Source: Propionibacteriales bacterium (lineage in GTDB: Bacteria > Actinomycetota > Actinomycetes > Propionibacteriales > Nocardioidaceae). Taken from it: 64,000 nucleotides of DNA. Below are positions 16,344 through 27,372 of the stretch, in pieces. Under the pieces are notes generated by a model. The model saw nothing but the letters and a program-made list of their open reading frames with translations, was not told where the DNA came from and searched no databases. A program made the translations under genes and the position numbers. The DNA lies in the NCBI GenBank assembly GCA_026392465.1, contig JAPLCA010000038.1:62001-126000 (forward strand), given 5' to 3'. The stretch's first letter is position 1. Each line of letters begins with the position of its first letter.

Positions 16344-17084
16344 TCAGCGGTCGACGAGGGTGACGTCGAAGCTGTAGAGGCCGGGGCGGTAGGCGTGGCG
16401 GCCGAACTCGACGGCGCGGCCGAGGTTGTCGTAGGCGGTGCGTTGCATGGTGAGCAGGGGGGCGTCGACGTCCTCGCGGAGGAGGCGTGCCTCGACGGGG
16501 CGGACGCCGCGGGCGCCGATGCTCTGGCGCGCGACGCGGATGACGAATCCGGCGTCGCGCAGGTAGGAGTACAGGCCCTGGGCCTCGAGGTCGACGTCGC
16601 CGAGGTCGACGATGGAGGAGGGCAGGTAGTTGTGCATGACGGCGAGCGGCTCGCCGCCGGCGATGAAGCGCAGCCGGCGCAGCGACCAGACGGGTTCGCC
16701 GAGGCCGACCTGCAGCTGCTCGGACACCTGCTCGTCGGCCGGCACGAGCAGCTGCTCGAGGACGGTCGTGCGGGGGTGCTGGCCGGCGGCCGCGAGGTCG
16801 TCGAACAGGCTGGTGAGCTCGACCTGGCGGCGCACCTGCCCGTGCACGACCTGGGTGCCGACGCCGCGGCGACGCACGAGCATGCCCTTGTCGACGAGGA
16901 CCTGGATGGCCTGACGCATGGTCGGGCGCGACAGACCGAGGTCCTGGGCCATGGTGATCTCGTTCTCCAGCCGCTCCCCGGCGCCGATCTCGCCGGACAC
17001 GATGGCACGCTCGAGCTGCTCGGCGACCTGGAAGTACAGGGGCACGGGGCTCGAGCGGTCCAGGGTGATCCGGGGACTCGACAT
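16344..17084 (-). CDS. GntR-family (HutC subfamily) regulator of the inositol genes
   Basis: A 246-residue protein: N-terminal winged helix (residues about 8-75) with PLYFQVAEQLERAIVSGEI and RPTMRQAIQVLVDKGMLVRR, the GntR DNA-binding hallmarks, and a C-terminal UTRA ligand domain (about 95-240, LRRLRFIAGGEPLAVMHNYL). It is divergent from the iol operon, and two ATGTCCTGACA sites lie between them, so it is the likely local repressor, induced by an inositol-derived intermediate. The start codon lies seven bases after a TAGGTT -10, so leaderless translation is expected. Confidence 0.9.
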   Translation of the reverse strand: MSSPRITLDRSSPVPLYFQVAEQLERAIVSGEIGAGERLENEITMAQDLGLSRPTMRQAIQVLVDKGMLVRRRGVGTQVVHGQVRRQVELTSLFDDLAAAGQHPRTTVLEQLLVPADEQVSEQLQVGLGEPVWSLRRLRFIAGGEPLAVMHNYLPSSIVDLGDVDLEAQGLYSYLRDAGFVIRVARQSIGARGVRPVEARLLREDVDAPLLTMQRTAYDNLGRAVEFGRHAYRPGLYSFDVTLVDR

Positions 17085-17090
17085 GCACGC

Positions 17091-17118
17091 AACCTAGCAG
17101 CCGAGGTTCAGACGTCAA
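17091..17118 (-). promoter_or_regulatory. Leaderless promoter of the GntR gene
   Basis: On the reverse strand TTGACG (17118-17113) and TAGGTT (17096-17091) are spaced 16 bp, and the ATG at 17084 follows the -10 by six bases. The -35 directly abuts the first operator site, as expected for autorepression. Confidence 0.65.
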
Positions 17119-17119
17119 G

Positions 17120-17191
17120 ATGTCCTGACAAATGCTTGACAGTGACCCAGGACACGGTCCAAAGTCTTCCACGGACGTCATGTCCTGACAT
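17120..17191. promoter_or_regulatory. Two GntR operator sites before the iol operon
   Basis: ATGTCCTGACA occurs at 17120-17130 and 17180-17190; the second extends to the symmetric ATGTC-CT-GACAT, typical of GntR half-site geometry. A TTGACA hexamer (17135-17140) between them could be the iol -35. One site flanks each divergent promoter. Confidence 0.7.
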
Positions 17192-17225
17192 TCGAAACCG
17201 CCGCTCTTCCCACTCGAGGACCCCC

Positions 17226-18119
17226 ATGTCGCAGATCGCCTCCCGTTCCCGCATCGCCGGTGCCCCCATCTCCTGGGGCGTGTGCGAGGTGCCGGGCTGG
17301 GGTTACCAGCTGCCCGCCGACCGCGTCCTCCCCGAGATGCGCGAGCTGGGCCTCGCGGCCACCGAGTTCGGCCCGGAGGGCTTCCTGCCCGACGCGCCGC
17401 AGGTCAAGGCCGAGCTGCTCGAGTCCTACGGCCTCTCCGCGGTCGGCGGCTTCCTCCCGCTCGTGCTGCACACCGACCACGACCCGATGCCCGAGGTCGA
17501 CGCCTTCATCGACGACTGCCTCGCCGCTGGCGCCGGTGTGGTCGTCATCGCCGTCGCCACGGGCCAGGACGGCTACGACGCCCGCCCCGAGCTGAGCGAC
17601 GTGGAGTGGAAGACACTGCTCGGCCACCTCGACCGGATCGCCGACCGCGCCAGGGAGCGCGGCGTCGTCGCGGCGGTCCACCCGCACGTCGGCACGCTCG
17701 TCGAGAACGCCGAGGAGACCCAGCGGGTCCTCGACGGGTCGCACGTCGGCCTCTGCGTCGACACCGGCCACCTGGTCGCCGCCGGCGCCGACCCGGTCGC
17801 CATCACGCTCGCCAACCTGGAGCGCGTCGTCCACGTGCACCTCAAGGACGTCGACGCCGCCCTGGCCGCCCGCGTCCAGTCCGGCGACCTCGCCTTCTCC
17901 GACGCCGTCTCCCAGGGCCTGTGGACGGTGCTCGGACGCGGCAGCGTCGACGTCGCCGCGATGATCTCCGCGCTCGAGGGCCACGGCTACACCGGCTGGT
18001 ACGTCCTCGAGCAGGACCTCAAGCTCACCGGCGAGCCCGAGGGAGAGGGCCCGAAGGTCGACGTCGCCGCCTGCCTCGCGTACGTCGAGGGCGCGCTCGC
18101 CATGGAGACCGTGGCATGA
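17226..18119 (+). CDS. iolE: Inosose dehydratase-like TIM-barrel protein (IolE type)
   Basis: A 297-residue xylose-isomerase-like TIM barrel. GAPISWGVCEVPGWG near the N-terminus is characteristic of the actinobacterial inosose dehydratase group; VAAVHPHVGTLVE, GLCVDTGHLV, VVHVHLKDV and the C-terminal LEQDLKL hold the His, Asp and Glu residues expected to bind the metal. It would dehydrate scyllo-inosose to the cyclohexane-trione precursor. ATG at 17226, first gene of the operon; the iolC start overlaps its stop (ATGA). A related sugar isomerase function cannot be excluded from sequence alone. Confidence 0.85.
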   Translation: MSQIASRSRIAGAPISWGVCEVPGWGYQLPADRVLPEMRELGLAATEFGPEGFLPDAPQVKAELLESYGLSAVGGFLPLVLHTDHDPMPEVDAFIDDCLAAGAGVVVIAVATGQDGYDARPELSDVEWKTLLGHLDRIADRARERGVVAAVHPHVGTLVENAEETQRVLDGSHVGLCVDTGHLVAAGADPVAITLANLERVVHVHLKDVDAALAARVQSGDLAFSDAVSQGLWTVLGRGSVDVAAMISALEGHGYTGWYVLEQDLKLTGEPEGEGPKVDVAACLAYVEGALAMETVA

Positions 18120-19081
18120 CGCACGAGGTCATCACGCTCGGCCGCTGCGGCGTCGACGTCTACCCCGAGCAGGTGGGCGTGGGCCTGGAGGACGTCGCGA
18201 CGTTCGCGAAGTTCCTCGGCGGCTCGCCCACCAACGTCGCCGTCGCGGCGTCGCGACTCGGCCACCGCAGCGCCGTCGTCACCAAGACCGGCGACGACCC
18301 GTTCGGTCGCTTCGTGCGTCGCGCGCTCGAGGGCTTCGGCGTCGACACCGCGTTCGTCGGCACCGACCCCGACCTGCCCACGCCGGTCACCTTCTGTGAG
18401 ATCTTCCCGCCGGACGACTTCCCGCTCTACTTCTACCGCCGTCCCTCGGCGCCGGACCTGCAGCTGCGCGCCGACGAGCTCGCCCCCTCCACCGAGCTGT
18501 ACCGCAGCATCCAGGAGGCGGACATCCTCTGGTTCACGGTGACGGGCCTCAGCGAGGAGCCGAGCCGCGAGGCCCACCTCGCCGCGCTCGAGGCACGGGG
18601 CAAGGACCGGCTGACGGTCATCGACCTCGACTACCGGCCGATGTTCTGGTCCGACCCCGCCGACGCCACCGCGGCGATCGCGGAGGTGCTGCCGTACGTC
18701 TCGGTCGCCGTCGGCAACCGCGAGGAGTGCGAGGTCGCGATCGGCGAGACCGAGCCGCAGGCCGCCGCCAAGGCCCTGCGCGCAGCGGGCGTCGAGACCG
18801 CGATCGTCAAGCAGGGTCCGGCCGGTGTGCTGGGCGTGCGCGGCGACGAGTCCGTCGTGGTGCCGCCGGTGCCGGTCGACGTCGTCAACGGTCTGGGTGC
18901 GGGCGACGCGTTCGGCGGGTCGCTCGTGCACGGACTGCTCTCGGGGTGGAACCTGGAGCGCACGCTCCGTTTCGCGAACGCGGCCGGCGCCTACGTGGCC
19001 GGCCAGCTCTCGTGCGCGGACGCCATGCCCACGCCCGACGTGGTCGAACAGGTCCTGAGCAACGGGAAGGTCGTCGCATGA
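18116..19081 (+). CDS. iolC: 5-dehydro-2-deoxygluconokinase
   Basis: A 321-residue PfkB-family sugar kinase. The N-terminal GGSPTNVAVAASRLG (about 35-49) is the first PfkB signature, and NGLGAGDAFGGSLVHG (near 260-275) holds the catalytic Asp and anion hole. It phosphorylates 5-dehydro-2-deoxygluconate in inositol breakdown. Start codon overlaps the iolE stop by four bases and its stop overlaps the next start, indicating tight translational coupling. Family assignment rests on motifs, the specific substrate on the iolE/iolB/iolD context. Confidence 0.92.
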   Translation: MTHEVITLGRCGVDVYPEQVGVGLEDVATFAKFLGGSPTNVAVAASRLGHRSAVVTKTGDDPFGRFVRRALEGFGVDTAFVGTDPDLPTPVTFCEIFPPDDFPLYFYRRPSAPDLQLRADELAPSTELYRSIQEADILWFTVTGLSEEPSREAHLAALEARGKDRLTVIDLDYRPMFWSDPADATAAIAEVLPYVSVAVGNREECEVAIGETEPQAAAKALRAAGVETAIVKQGPAGVLGVRGDESVVVPPVPVDVVNGLGAGDAFGGSLVHGLLSGWNLERTLRFANAAGAYVAGQLSCADAMPTPDVVEQVLSNGKVVA

Positions 19082-19992
19082 GCATCGCCGAGCAGGACCG
19101 GAAGGGTCGCGCCACGGTCGACCAGGCCGCGATCAGCCGCATCATCGAGCAACGGGTCAGCGACCCGGCCGCCATCGCCCGAGCCTGGGCCGAGCGTCGC
19201 CGTCCGACGTCGCTCGTCGGCAGCACGGGACGCCTCATGCTCGTGGCCGCCGACCACCCCGCCCGTGGCGCGCTGCGCGCCGGCGACGACGCCCTCGCCA
19301 TGGGCGACCGCGCGCGTCTGCTGGACCGCATGGTCCGCGCGCTCGCCCGGCCCGGCGTCGACGGCGTCCTCGGCACGGCCGACGTGCTCGACGACCTGCT
19401 GCTCCTCGGCGCCCTCGAGGGCAAGGTCGTCATCGGCTCCATGAACCGCGGCGGTCTCGCGGGCACGGCGTTCGAGATCGACGACCGCTTCACCGGCCAC
19501 GACGCCGCGACCATCAAGCGCGACGGGATGCAGGGCGGGAAGATGCTGTTCCGCATCGAGCCCGACGACGCCGGGACCGTCGCGACGATGCAGGCGTGCG
19601 CCGACGCGGTGCGCGACCTCGCCGAGGCCCAGGTCATGGCCATGGTCGAGCCCTTCATCTCCCACCGCCGCGACGGACGCGTCGTCAACGACCTGTCGAC
19701 CGCCGCGGTCGTGCGCTCGGCCACCGTGGCCGCCGGCCTCGCGCCGACGTCGGCCTACACGTGGCTGAAGCTGCCCGTCGTCGACGACATGGATGCCGTC
19801 CTCTCGGCCACCGGCCTGCCGGTGCTCCTGCTCGGCGGCGAGGTCTCCAGCGACCAGGAGGCGCAGTTCGCGGCCTGGTCGAAGGCCCTCGCGCACCCGG
19901 CCGTCCGCGGCATGGTCGTGGGTCGCAGCCTGCTCTTCCCGCCCGACGGCGACGTCGAGGCCGCGGTCGACGCCACGGTGGCGATGCTCTGA
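19078..19992 (+). CDS. Cgl0159-like (beta/alpha)8 aldolase, probable DKGP aldolase of inositol pathway
   Basis: A 304-residue DhnA/class I aldolase-like barrel. LMLVAADHPARGAL near residue 55, KRDGMQGGKMLFRI and AQVMAMVEPFISHRR are typical of proteins found between iolC and iolA in Corynebacterium iol clusters. Because the operon has no iolJ-type (class II) aldolase, this protein is the obvious candidate to split 2-deoxy-5-keto-gluconate 6-phosphate into dihydroxyacetone phosphate and malonate semialdehyde; that role is inferred. A conserved Lys in TWLKLPVVDD could form the Schiff base. Four-base overlap with iolC and one-base overlap with iolB. Confidence 0.8.
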   Translation: MSIAEQDRKGRATVDQAAISRIIEQRVSDPAAIARAWAERRRPTSLVGSTGRLMLVAADHPARGALRAGDDALAMGDRARLLDRMVRALARPGVDGVLGTADVLDDLLLLGALEGKVVIGSMNRGGLAGTAFEIDDRFTGHDAATIKRDGMQGGKMLFRIEPDDAGTVATMQACADAVRDLAEAQVMAMVEPFISHRRDGRVVNDLSTAAVVRSATVAAGLAPTSAYTWLKLPVVDDMDAVLSATGLPVLLLGGEVSSDQEAQFAAWSKALAHPAVRGMVVGRSLLFPPDGDVEAAVDATVAML

Positions 19993-20863
19993 TGTCGCAC
20001 GTCGTGCGCAAGGGCGAGGGTGCGGTCGCACCCTTCGTCCTCGACGTCACCCCGAAGAGCGCGGGCTGGGACCACACCGGTCTCAAGGTGCTCGAGCTGG
20101 CGCCCGGCGACTCGCAGACCGTCACCGAGGACGGCCACGAGCTGCTCGTGCTCGCGCTGTCGGGCTCGGCCACCGTGGTCGTCGACGTCGACGGCAGCCA
20201 GACCTCCTACGACCTGGCCGGACGCCCCGACGTCTGGTCCGGGCCGAGCGACGTGGTGTACGCACCGCTGGGCTCGGCCGTCACCGTCACGTCGGCCGCC
20301 GGTGGCCGGTTCGCGATCCCGACCGCCGCTGCCACGGCGCGTCTGGAGCCCGCGTACCTGCCCGCGGCCGACGTGCCGGTCGAGCTGCGCGGAGCCGGCC
20401 AGGCGAGCCGCCAGGTCAACAACTTCGGCGTCCCCGGGGTGCTCGAGGCCGACCGCATCATCGCCTGCGAGGTGCTGACGCCCGGCGGCAACTGGTCGTC
20501 CTACCCGCCGCACAAGCACGACGAGGAGCGCGAGGGCGAGACCCGGCTCGAGGAGATCTACTACTACGAGGTGGCGAGCGGTCCCTCCGCACCAGGAGTC
20601 GGCTACCAGCGCGTCTACGGCCACGAGCAGGCCGAGATCGACGTGCTCGCGGAGGTGCGCGACGGCGACGTCGTGCTCATCCCGCACGGCTGGCACGGGC
20701 CGTCGATGGCCGCCCCCGGCTACGACCTCTACTACCTCAACGTCATGGCCGGACCCGGCGACGAGCGCGCGTGGCTGATCTGCGACGACCCCGCCCACAC
20801 CTGGGTCCGTGACACCTGGGCCGACCAGCCGGTCGACCCCCGACTTCCCTTCGGAGGACCTTC

Positions 20864-20867
<4 letters not shown>
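19992..20867 (+). CDS. iolB: 5-deoxy-glucuronate isomerase
   Basis: A 291-residue bicupin of the KduI/IolB family. The C-terminal cupin holds the metal motif PPHKHDEE...LEEIYYYE (about 172-193), His and Glu ligands as known for IolB, and a late His in IPHGWHGPS. It converts 5-deoxy-D-glucuronate to 5-dehydro-2-deoxygluconate, between IolD and IolC. The ATG shares one base with the preceding stop (TGATG) and the end overlaps iolD. Length agrees with the family. Confidence 0.93.
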
Positions 20868-22818
<1,951 letters not shown>

Positions 22819-22822
<4 letters not shown>

Positions 22823-24324
22823 CGTACGAGACCACCTACGACCACTGGATCGGCGGACAGAGCGTCGCCGGCACCTCCGAGCGCGTCGGCGACGTCTACG
22901 ACCCGGCCCTCGGCACGCCGCAGAAGGGCGTCCGTCTGGCCTCCGTCGAGGACGTCGACGCCGCCGTCCAGGCCGCGCGCACCGCGTTCACGACGTGGAG
23001 CGAGACGTCCGTGACGGCTCGCTCGCGCGTCATGTTCGCCTTCCGCCAGCTGCTCGTGGAGCACGAGGAGGAGCTGGCGCAGGTCATCAGCGCCGAGCAC
23101 GGCAAGACCCTCGACGACGCGCGGGGCGAGGTCGTCCGCGGTCGCGAGGTCGTCGAGTTCGCCTGCGGCATCCCGCAGCTGCTCAAGGGCGAGTACAACG
23201 ACCAGGTCTCCGGGTCGGTCGACTCCTACTCCTTCCGCCAGCCGCTCGGCGTGGTCGCCGGCATCACGCCGTTCAACTTCCCGATCATGGTGCCGCTGTG
23301 GATGCACCCGATCGCCATCGCCACGGGCAACACGTTCGTGCTCAAGCCGTCCGAGCGCGTCCCCGGCGCCTCCGACCTGGTCGCGCGCCTGTACGCCGAG
23401 GCCGGCCTGCCCGACGGCGTCTTCAACGTCGTGCACGGCGACAAGGTGGCCGTCGACGCGCTCCTCGACCACGCCGACGTCGACGGCGTCTCCTTCGTCG
23501 GCTCCACGCCGATCGCCCGCTACGTGCACGAGCGGGCCTCGGCCGGTGGCAAGCGCGTGCAGGCCCTCGGTGGCGCCAAGAACCACGCCGTGGTCATGCC
23601 CGACGCCGACCTCGACTTCGCCGCCGACCACATCGTCGCCGCGGGCTACGGCTCGGCCGGCCAGCGCTGCATGGCCATCTCGGCCGTCGTCGCCGTGGGC
23701 CCCACGGCCGACACGCTGGTCGACAAGATCCGCGAGCGCACGCACGTGATCAAGGTGGGCGTGGGCACCGACCCCGACGCCGGCATGGGTCCCGTCGTCA
23801 CCCGCGCGTCGCGCGACCGCATCGTCGACTACATCGGGCAGGGGGAGTCGGCGGGGGCGAAGGTCGTCGTCGACGGCCGCGACCTCGTCGTCGAGGACCA
23901 CGAGGAGGGCTTCTTCGTCGGCCCGACGCTCATCGACCACGTCACGACCGACATGAGCGTCTACACCGACGAGATCTTCGGACCCGTCCTCGCGGTCCTG
24001 CGGGTCGACAGCCTCGACGAGGCGCTCGACCTGATCAACAGCAACCCTTACGGCAACGGGACGGCGGTGTTCACCTCCTCGGGAGAGGTGGCCCGCACGT
24101 TCCAGCGCCGGGTGCAGGTGGGCATGATCGGGATCAACGTCCCGGTCCCCGTGCCCATGGCCTTCCACTCCTTCGGAGGCTGGAAGGACTCGCTCTTCGG
24201 TGACCACCACGTCCACGGTCCCGAGGGCATCCGCTTCTACACCCGCGCGAAGGTGGTCACCGCCAGGTGGCCGCACGTGAGCGAGGAGTCCCTCGCCGCC
24301 CTCCATTTCCCGACGGCTCACTGA
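22819..24324 (+). CDS. iolA: Methylmalonate/malonate-semialdehyde dehydrogenase (acylating)
   Basis: A 501-residue aldehyde dehydrogenase. GITPFNFPIMVPLWMHP (about 152-168) is the MMSDH cofactor region, FVGSTPIARYVHERA the NAD-binding loop, and GSAGQRCMAISAVV carries the catalytic Cys near residue 283. Lack of a Glu general base in ALGGAKNHAVVMPD agrees with the CoA-dependent MMSDH subfamily. It makes acetyl-CoA plus CO2 from malonate semialdehyde at the end of inositol breakdown (or propionyl-CoA in valine catabolism). Start overlaps iolD. Confidence 0.92.
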
Positions 24325-24357
24325 CGCCGGGCCCAGAAAGAGAAGGAAACCCCCACC

Positions 24358-25320
24358 ATGAAGAAGCTCAAGGTCATCGGCGCGGTGATCCTCGCCGGAT
24401 CGCTGCTCGCCGCCTGCTCGGGCACCGGCAAGGAGGACACCGGAGCGTCCAGCGACACGAAGGACCTCACCTACGCGGTCATCACGCACTCCGGCCCCGG
24501 CGACGCGTTCTGGGACCGCGTCAAGTCCGGTGCCGAGCGCGCCGGTGACGACTACGGCGTCAAGGTCGACTACAACGCCGACCCCGACCCGGCCAAGCAG
24601 TCGCAGCTGATCGACAACGCGGTCGCGCAGAAGGTCAACGGCATCGTCGTCTCGATGGCCAACCCCGACGGCCTCGAGTCGAGCATCAAGAAGGCCGTCG
24701 CCGCGGGCATCCCCGTCGTGACGATCAACTCCGGTGTCGACCGCTTCAAGGAGTTCGGCGCGATCACGCACATCGGCCAGTCCGAGACCATCGCCGGCGA
24801 GGCCGTCGGCGAGAAGCTCAAGGAGGCCGGTCTGAAGAACGGCATCTGCGTCATCCAGGAGGCCGGCAACGTCGGTCTGGAGGAGCGCTGCAAGGCCGCC
24901 GCCTCGACCTTCGGTGGAAAGATGAGCAACATCCAGGTCGACGGCACGAACGACGCCGAGGTCAAGGCCACCATCAAGTCCAAGCTGCAGTCCGACGACA
25001 GCATCGACGCGGTGCTGACGCTCGGTGGCCAGTACGCGATCGACGCCGTCGGCGCCGTGGACGAGTCGGGATCGAAGGCCAAGGTCGCGACGTTCGACCT
25101 GTCCGAGGACGTCGTGAAGGACATCGAGTCCGGCAGCATCCTCTTCGCCGTCGACCAGCAGCCCTACGTCCAGGGGTTCCTCGGCGTCACGACGCTGTAC
25201 CTGAAGTCGATCAACGGCAACGACGTGGGCGGCGGCCAGCCGATCAACTCCGGCCCCGCGTTCGTCACGAAGGACAACGCGGCCGACGTGGCGAAGTTCG
25301 CCTCGCAGGGCACGCGCTGA
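24358..25320 (+). CDS. Sugar/inositol ABC transporter substrate-binding lipoprotein
   Basis: A 320-residue periplasmic-binding protein of the RbsB/Peripla_BP_4 class with a lipoprotein signal (residues 1-20, LLAAC, lipidated Cys20). Body motifs: AVITHSGPGDAFWDRVKSGA, DPAKQSQLIDNAVAQKVNGI, VVTINSGVD and LTLGGQYAIDAV. Strong ribosome site (AAAGAGAAGGAAAC region). 33 bp after iolA, so the operon continues; probably binds myo-inositol or a related cyclitol because of context. A strong stem-loop follows, separating it from the permease. Confidence 0.88.
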   Translation: MKKLKVIGAVILAGSLLAACSGTGKEDTGASSDTKDLTYAVITHSGPGDAFWDRVKSGAERAGDDYGVKVDYNADPDPAKQSQLIDNAVAQKVNGIVVSMANPDGLESSIKKAVAAGIPVVTINSGVDRFKEFGAITHIGQSETIAGEAVGEKLKEAGLKNGICVIQEAGNVGLEERCKAAASTFGGKMSNIQVDGTNDAEVKATIKSKLQSDDSIDAVLTLGGQYAIDAVGAVDESGSKAKVATFDLSEDVVKDIESGSILFAVDQQPYVQGFLGVTTLYLKSINGNDVGGGQPINSGPAFVTKDNAADVAKFASQGTR

Positions 25321-25326
25321 CCCCGG

Positions 25327-25361
25327 GGGACGGGGACGATCCGGGGGATCGTCCCCGTCCC
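25327..25361 (+). terminator. Internal stem-loop between binding protein and permease genes
   Basis: A perfect 16-bp stem (25327-25342 with 25346-25361) with a GGG loop starts 6 bp after the stop codon. In binding-protein ABC operons such hairpins stabilise or terminate much of the transcript so that more binding protein than permease is made. No T-run. Confidence 0.7.
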
Positions 25362-25456
25362 ACCCCGGCGGCCCCGCCCGCCGACCAGCACCCCGCGCAC
25401 CGCCCCACCCGTACGATCCCGCTCGGCCCCCGCCGGGCCCCACGAAAGGAGCTGTC

Positions 25457-26494
25457 ATGACGACAGCCACGACAGCACCAGACGAGAGACTGGCGACCAC
25501 GTCGACGGTGTCGCGTCTCCTGACCCGCCCGGAGATGGGCGCCGCCGTCGCGGCCATCGCCGTCATGATCTTCTTCTCGCTCAACAGCGACCGCTTCCTC
25601 ACCACGGCCGGCGCCGGCGTGTGGCTGGAGTCCGCCTCGACCTTCGGCATCATGGCCGTCGCGGTGGCCCTGCTCATGATCGGCGGCGAGTTCGACCTCT
25701 CCGCCGGAGTCATGACCGGCTTCACCGCCCTCGTGGTCGGCATCCTGACCACGAACTACGGGCTCAACATCTGGGCCGCGGTGCTCATCGCGCTCCTGCT
25801 CGCGCTCGCCGTGGGCGCGTTCAACGGCTACATGGTCATGCGCACCGGCCTGCCGAGCTTCATCATCACGCTCGGCACGTTCTTCATCCTGCAGGGCATC
25901 GACCTCGCGGTGACGAAGCTGATCATCGGCCAGGTGACCATCCAGGGCATGACCGACGTGCCCTTCTACGACAGCATCCAGCCGGTCTTCGGCGCGTCGT
26001 TCACGATCGCGGGCGGCACCTTCTACGTCTCGGTGCTGTGGTGGCTGGCGGTCACCGCGATCGCGACCTGGGTCCTGCTGCGCACCAAGGCCGGCAACTG
26101 GATCTTCGCCGTCGGCGGCGCCCAGCAGTCCGCCCGCCAGGTCGGCGTGCCCGTGCTCAAGACCAAGATCGGCCTGTTCATGACGACGGCCGCCGCCGGC
26201 TGGCTGGTCGGCATGATCTCGCTGTTCCGCACCTCCACGGTGCAGGCGAACACCGGCGTCGGCCAGGAGTTCATCTACATCATCTGCGCCGTGGTCGGCG
26301 GCTGCCTCCTCACCGGCGGCTACGGCTCGGCGATCGGTGCGGCCCTGGGCGCGCTGATCTACGGCATGACCTTCCAGGGCATCACCTTCGCGCAGTGGGA
26401 CACCAACTGGCTGCGCACCTTCCTCGGCGCCATGCTGCTGGCCGCCGTGCTCCTCAACAACTGGGTCCGGACCCGAGCGGAGACGTCACGATGA
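25457..26494 (+). CDS. ABC sugar/inositol permease (RbsC type)
   Basis: A 345-residue integral membrane protein with about nine or ten segments of the BPD_transp_2 family. [22 protein letters not shown] (split here as [10 protein letters not shown]) is the hallmark loop; [22 protein letters not shown] and YVAVGGA-like [14 protein letters not shown] mark the inner loops. Forms the pore for the lipoprotein at 24.4 kb. AAAGGAG precedes the ATG by 7 bp. The stop overlaps the ATPase start by four bases. Confidence 0.9.
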   Translation: MTTATTAPDERLATTSTVSRLLTRPEMGAAVAAIAVMIFFSLNSDRFLTTAGAGVWLESASTFGIMAVAVALLMIGGEFDLSAGVMTGFTALVVGILTTNYGLNIWAAVLIALLLALAVGAFNGYMVMRTGLPSFIITLGTFFILQGIDLAVTKLIIGQVTIQGMTDVPFYDSIQPVFGASFTIAGGTFYVSVLWWLAVTAIATWVLLRTKAGNWIFAVGGAQQSARQVGVPVLKTKIGLFMTTAAAGWLVGMISLFRTSTVQANTGVGQEFIYIICAVVGGCLLTGGYGSAIGAALGALIYGMTFQGITFAQWDTNWLRTFLGAMLLAAVLLNNWVRTRAETSR

Positions 26495-27372
26495 GCAACG
26501 ACACCCCCAAGCACCAGTCCACCGACACCGCGGCACCCGCGGCGCCCGGCACCCCGATCATCGAGGTCGTCGACATCGGCAAGCGGTACGGCAGCATCAT
26601 CGCGCTGTCCGACGTCACCACGTCGGTGAAGGCCGGAGAGGTCACCTGCGTCCTCGGCGACAACGGCGCCGGCAAGTCGACGTTCATCAAGATCCTGGCG
26701 GGAGCGCACGAGCACACCGACGGCGAGCTGCGGGTCGACGGGAAGGCGACGACCTTCTCGGGACCCCGCGAGGCGCTCGAGGCCGGCATCGCGACGGTCT
26801 ACCAGGACCTCGCGGTCGTCCCGCTCATGCCGGTCTGGCGCAACTTCTTCCTCGGCTCGGAGCCGAGCAAGGGATTCGGTCCGTTCAAGCACATGGACGT
26901 CGACTTCATGAAGCGCACGACGAAGTCCGAGCTGGCCGCCATGGGGATCGACCTGCGCGACGTCGACCAGCCGATCGGCACGCTGTCCGGCGGCGAGCGC
27001 CAGTGCGTTGCCATCGCGCGTGCCGTCTACTTCGGCGCTCGGGTGCTGATCCTCGACGAGCCGACCGCCGCCCTCGGCGTCAAGCAGTCGGGCGTCGTGC
27101 TCAAGTACATCGCGAAGGCCCGTGAGCGTGGTCTCGGTGTCGTGTTCATCACCCACAACCCGCACCACGCCTACCCGGTCGGCGACCGCTTCATGCTGCT
27201 GCGTCGCGGCAAGAGCATGGGCGACTTCCCGAAGAGCGAGATGACGCTCGACGACCTGACGTCGATGATGGCCGGCGGCGCCGAGCTGGAGTCGCTGGCG
27301 CACGAGCTGGAGCGCACCATGGGCACCGACTCGGCCGTGGCGCAGCAGCTGAAGGACGAGGTGGGGGCGTGA
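26491..27372 (+). CDS. ABC sugar/inositol transporter ATP-binding protein
   Basis: A 293-residue single nucleotide-binding domain: Walker [10 protein letters not shown] (about 70), Q-loop VYQDLAVV, signature LSGGERQ ([15 protein letters not shown]), Walker [11 protein letters not shown], switch His in FITHN. Ribose-type systems usually have a double-length RbsA of about 500 residues; this is the single-domain form (FrcA-like), presumably acting as a homodimer. N-terminal 20 residues are Thr/Pro/Ala-rich. Couplings on both sides (ATGA; GTGA) keep it in the operon. Confidence 0.88.
   Translation: MSNDTPKHQSTDTAAPAAPGTPIIEVVDIGKRYGSIIALSDVTTSVKAGEVTCVLGDNGAGKSTFIKILAGAHEHTDGELRVDGKATTFSGPREALEAGIATVYQDLAVVPLMPVWRNFFLGSEPSKGFGPFKHMDVDFMKRTTKSELAAMGIDLRDVDQPIGTLSGGERQCVAIARAVYFGARVLILDEPTAALGVKQSGVVLKYIAKARERGLGVVFITHNPHHAYPVGDRFMLLRRGKSMGDFPKSEMTLDDLTSMMAGGAELESLAHELERTMGTDSAVAQQLKDEVGA

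Noticed and set aside
15769-16377. Open frames through element A on both strands
   Set aside because: Low-complexity Arg/Ser/Pro sequence, equal frames on both strands, and the DNA is a palindrome with tandem repeats; no domain.
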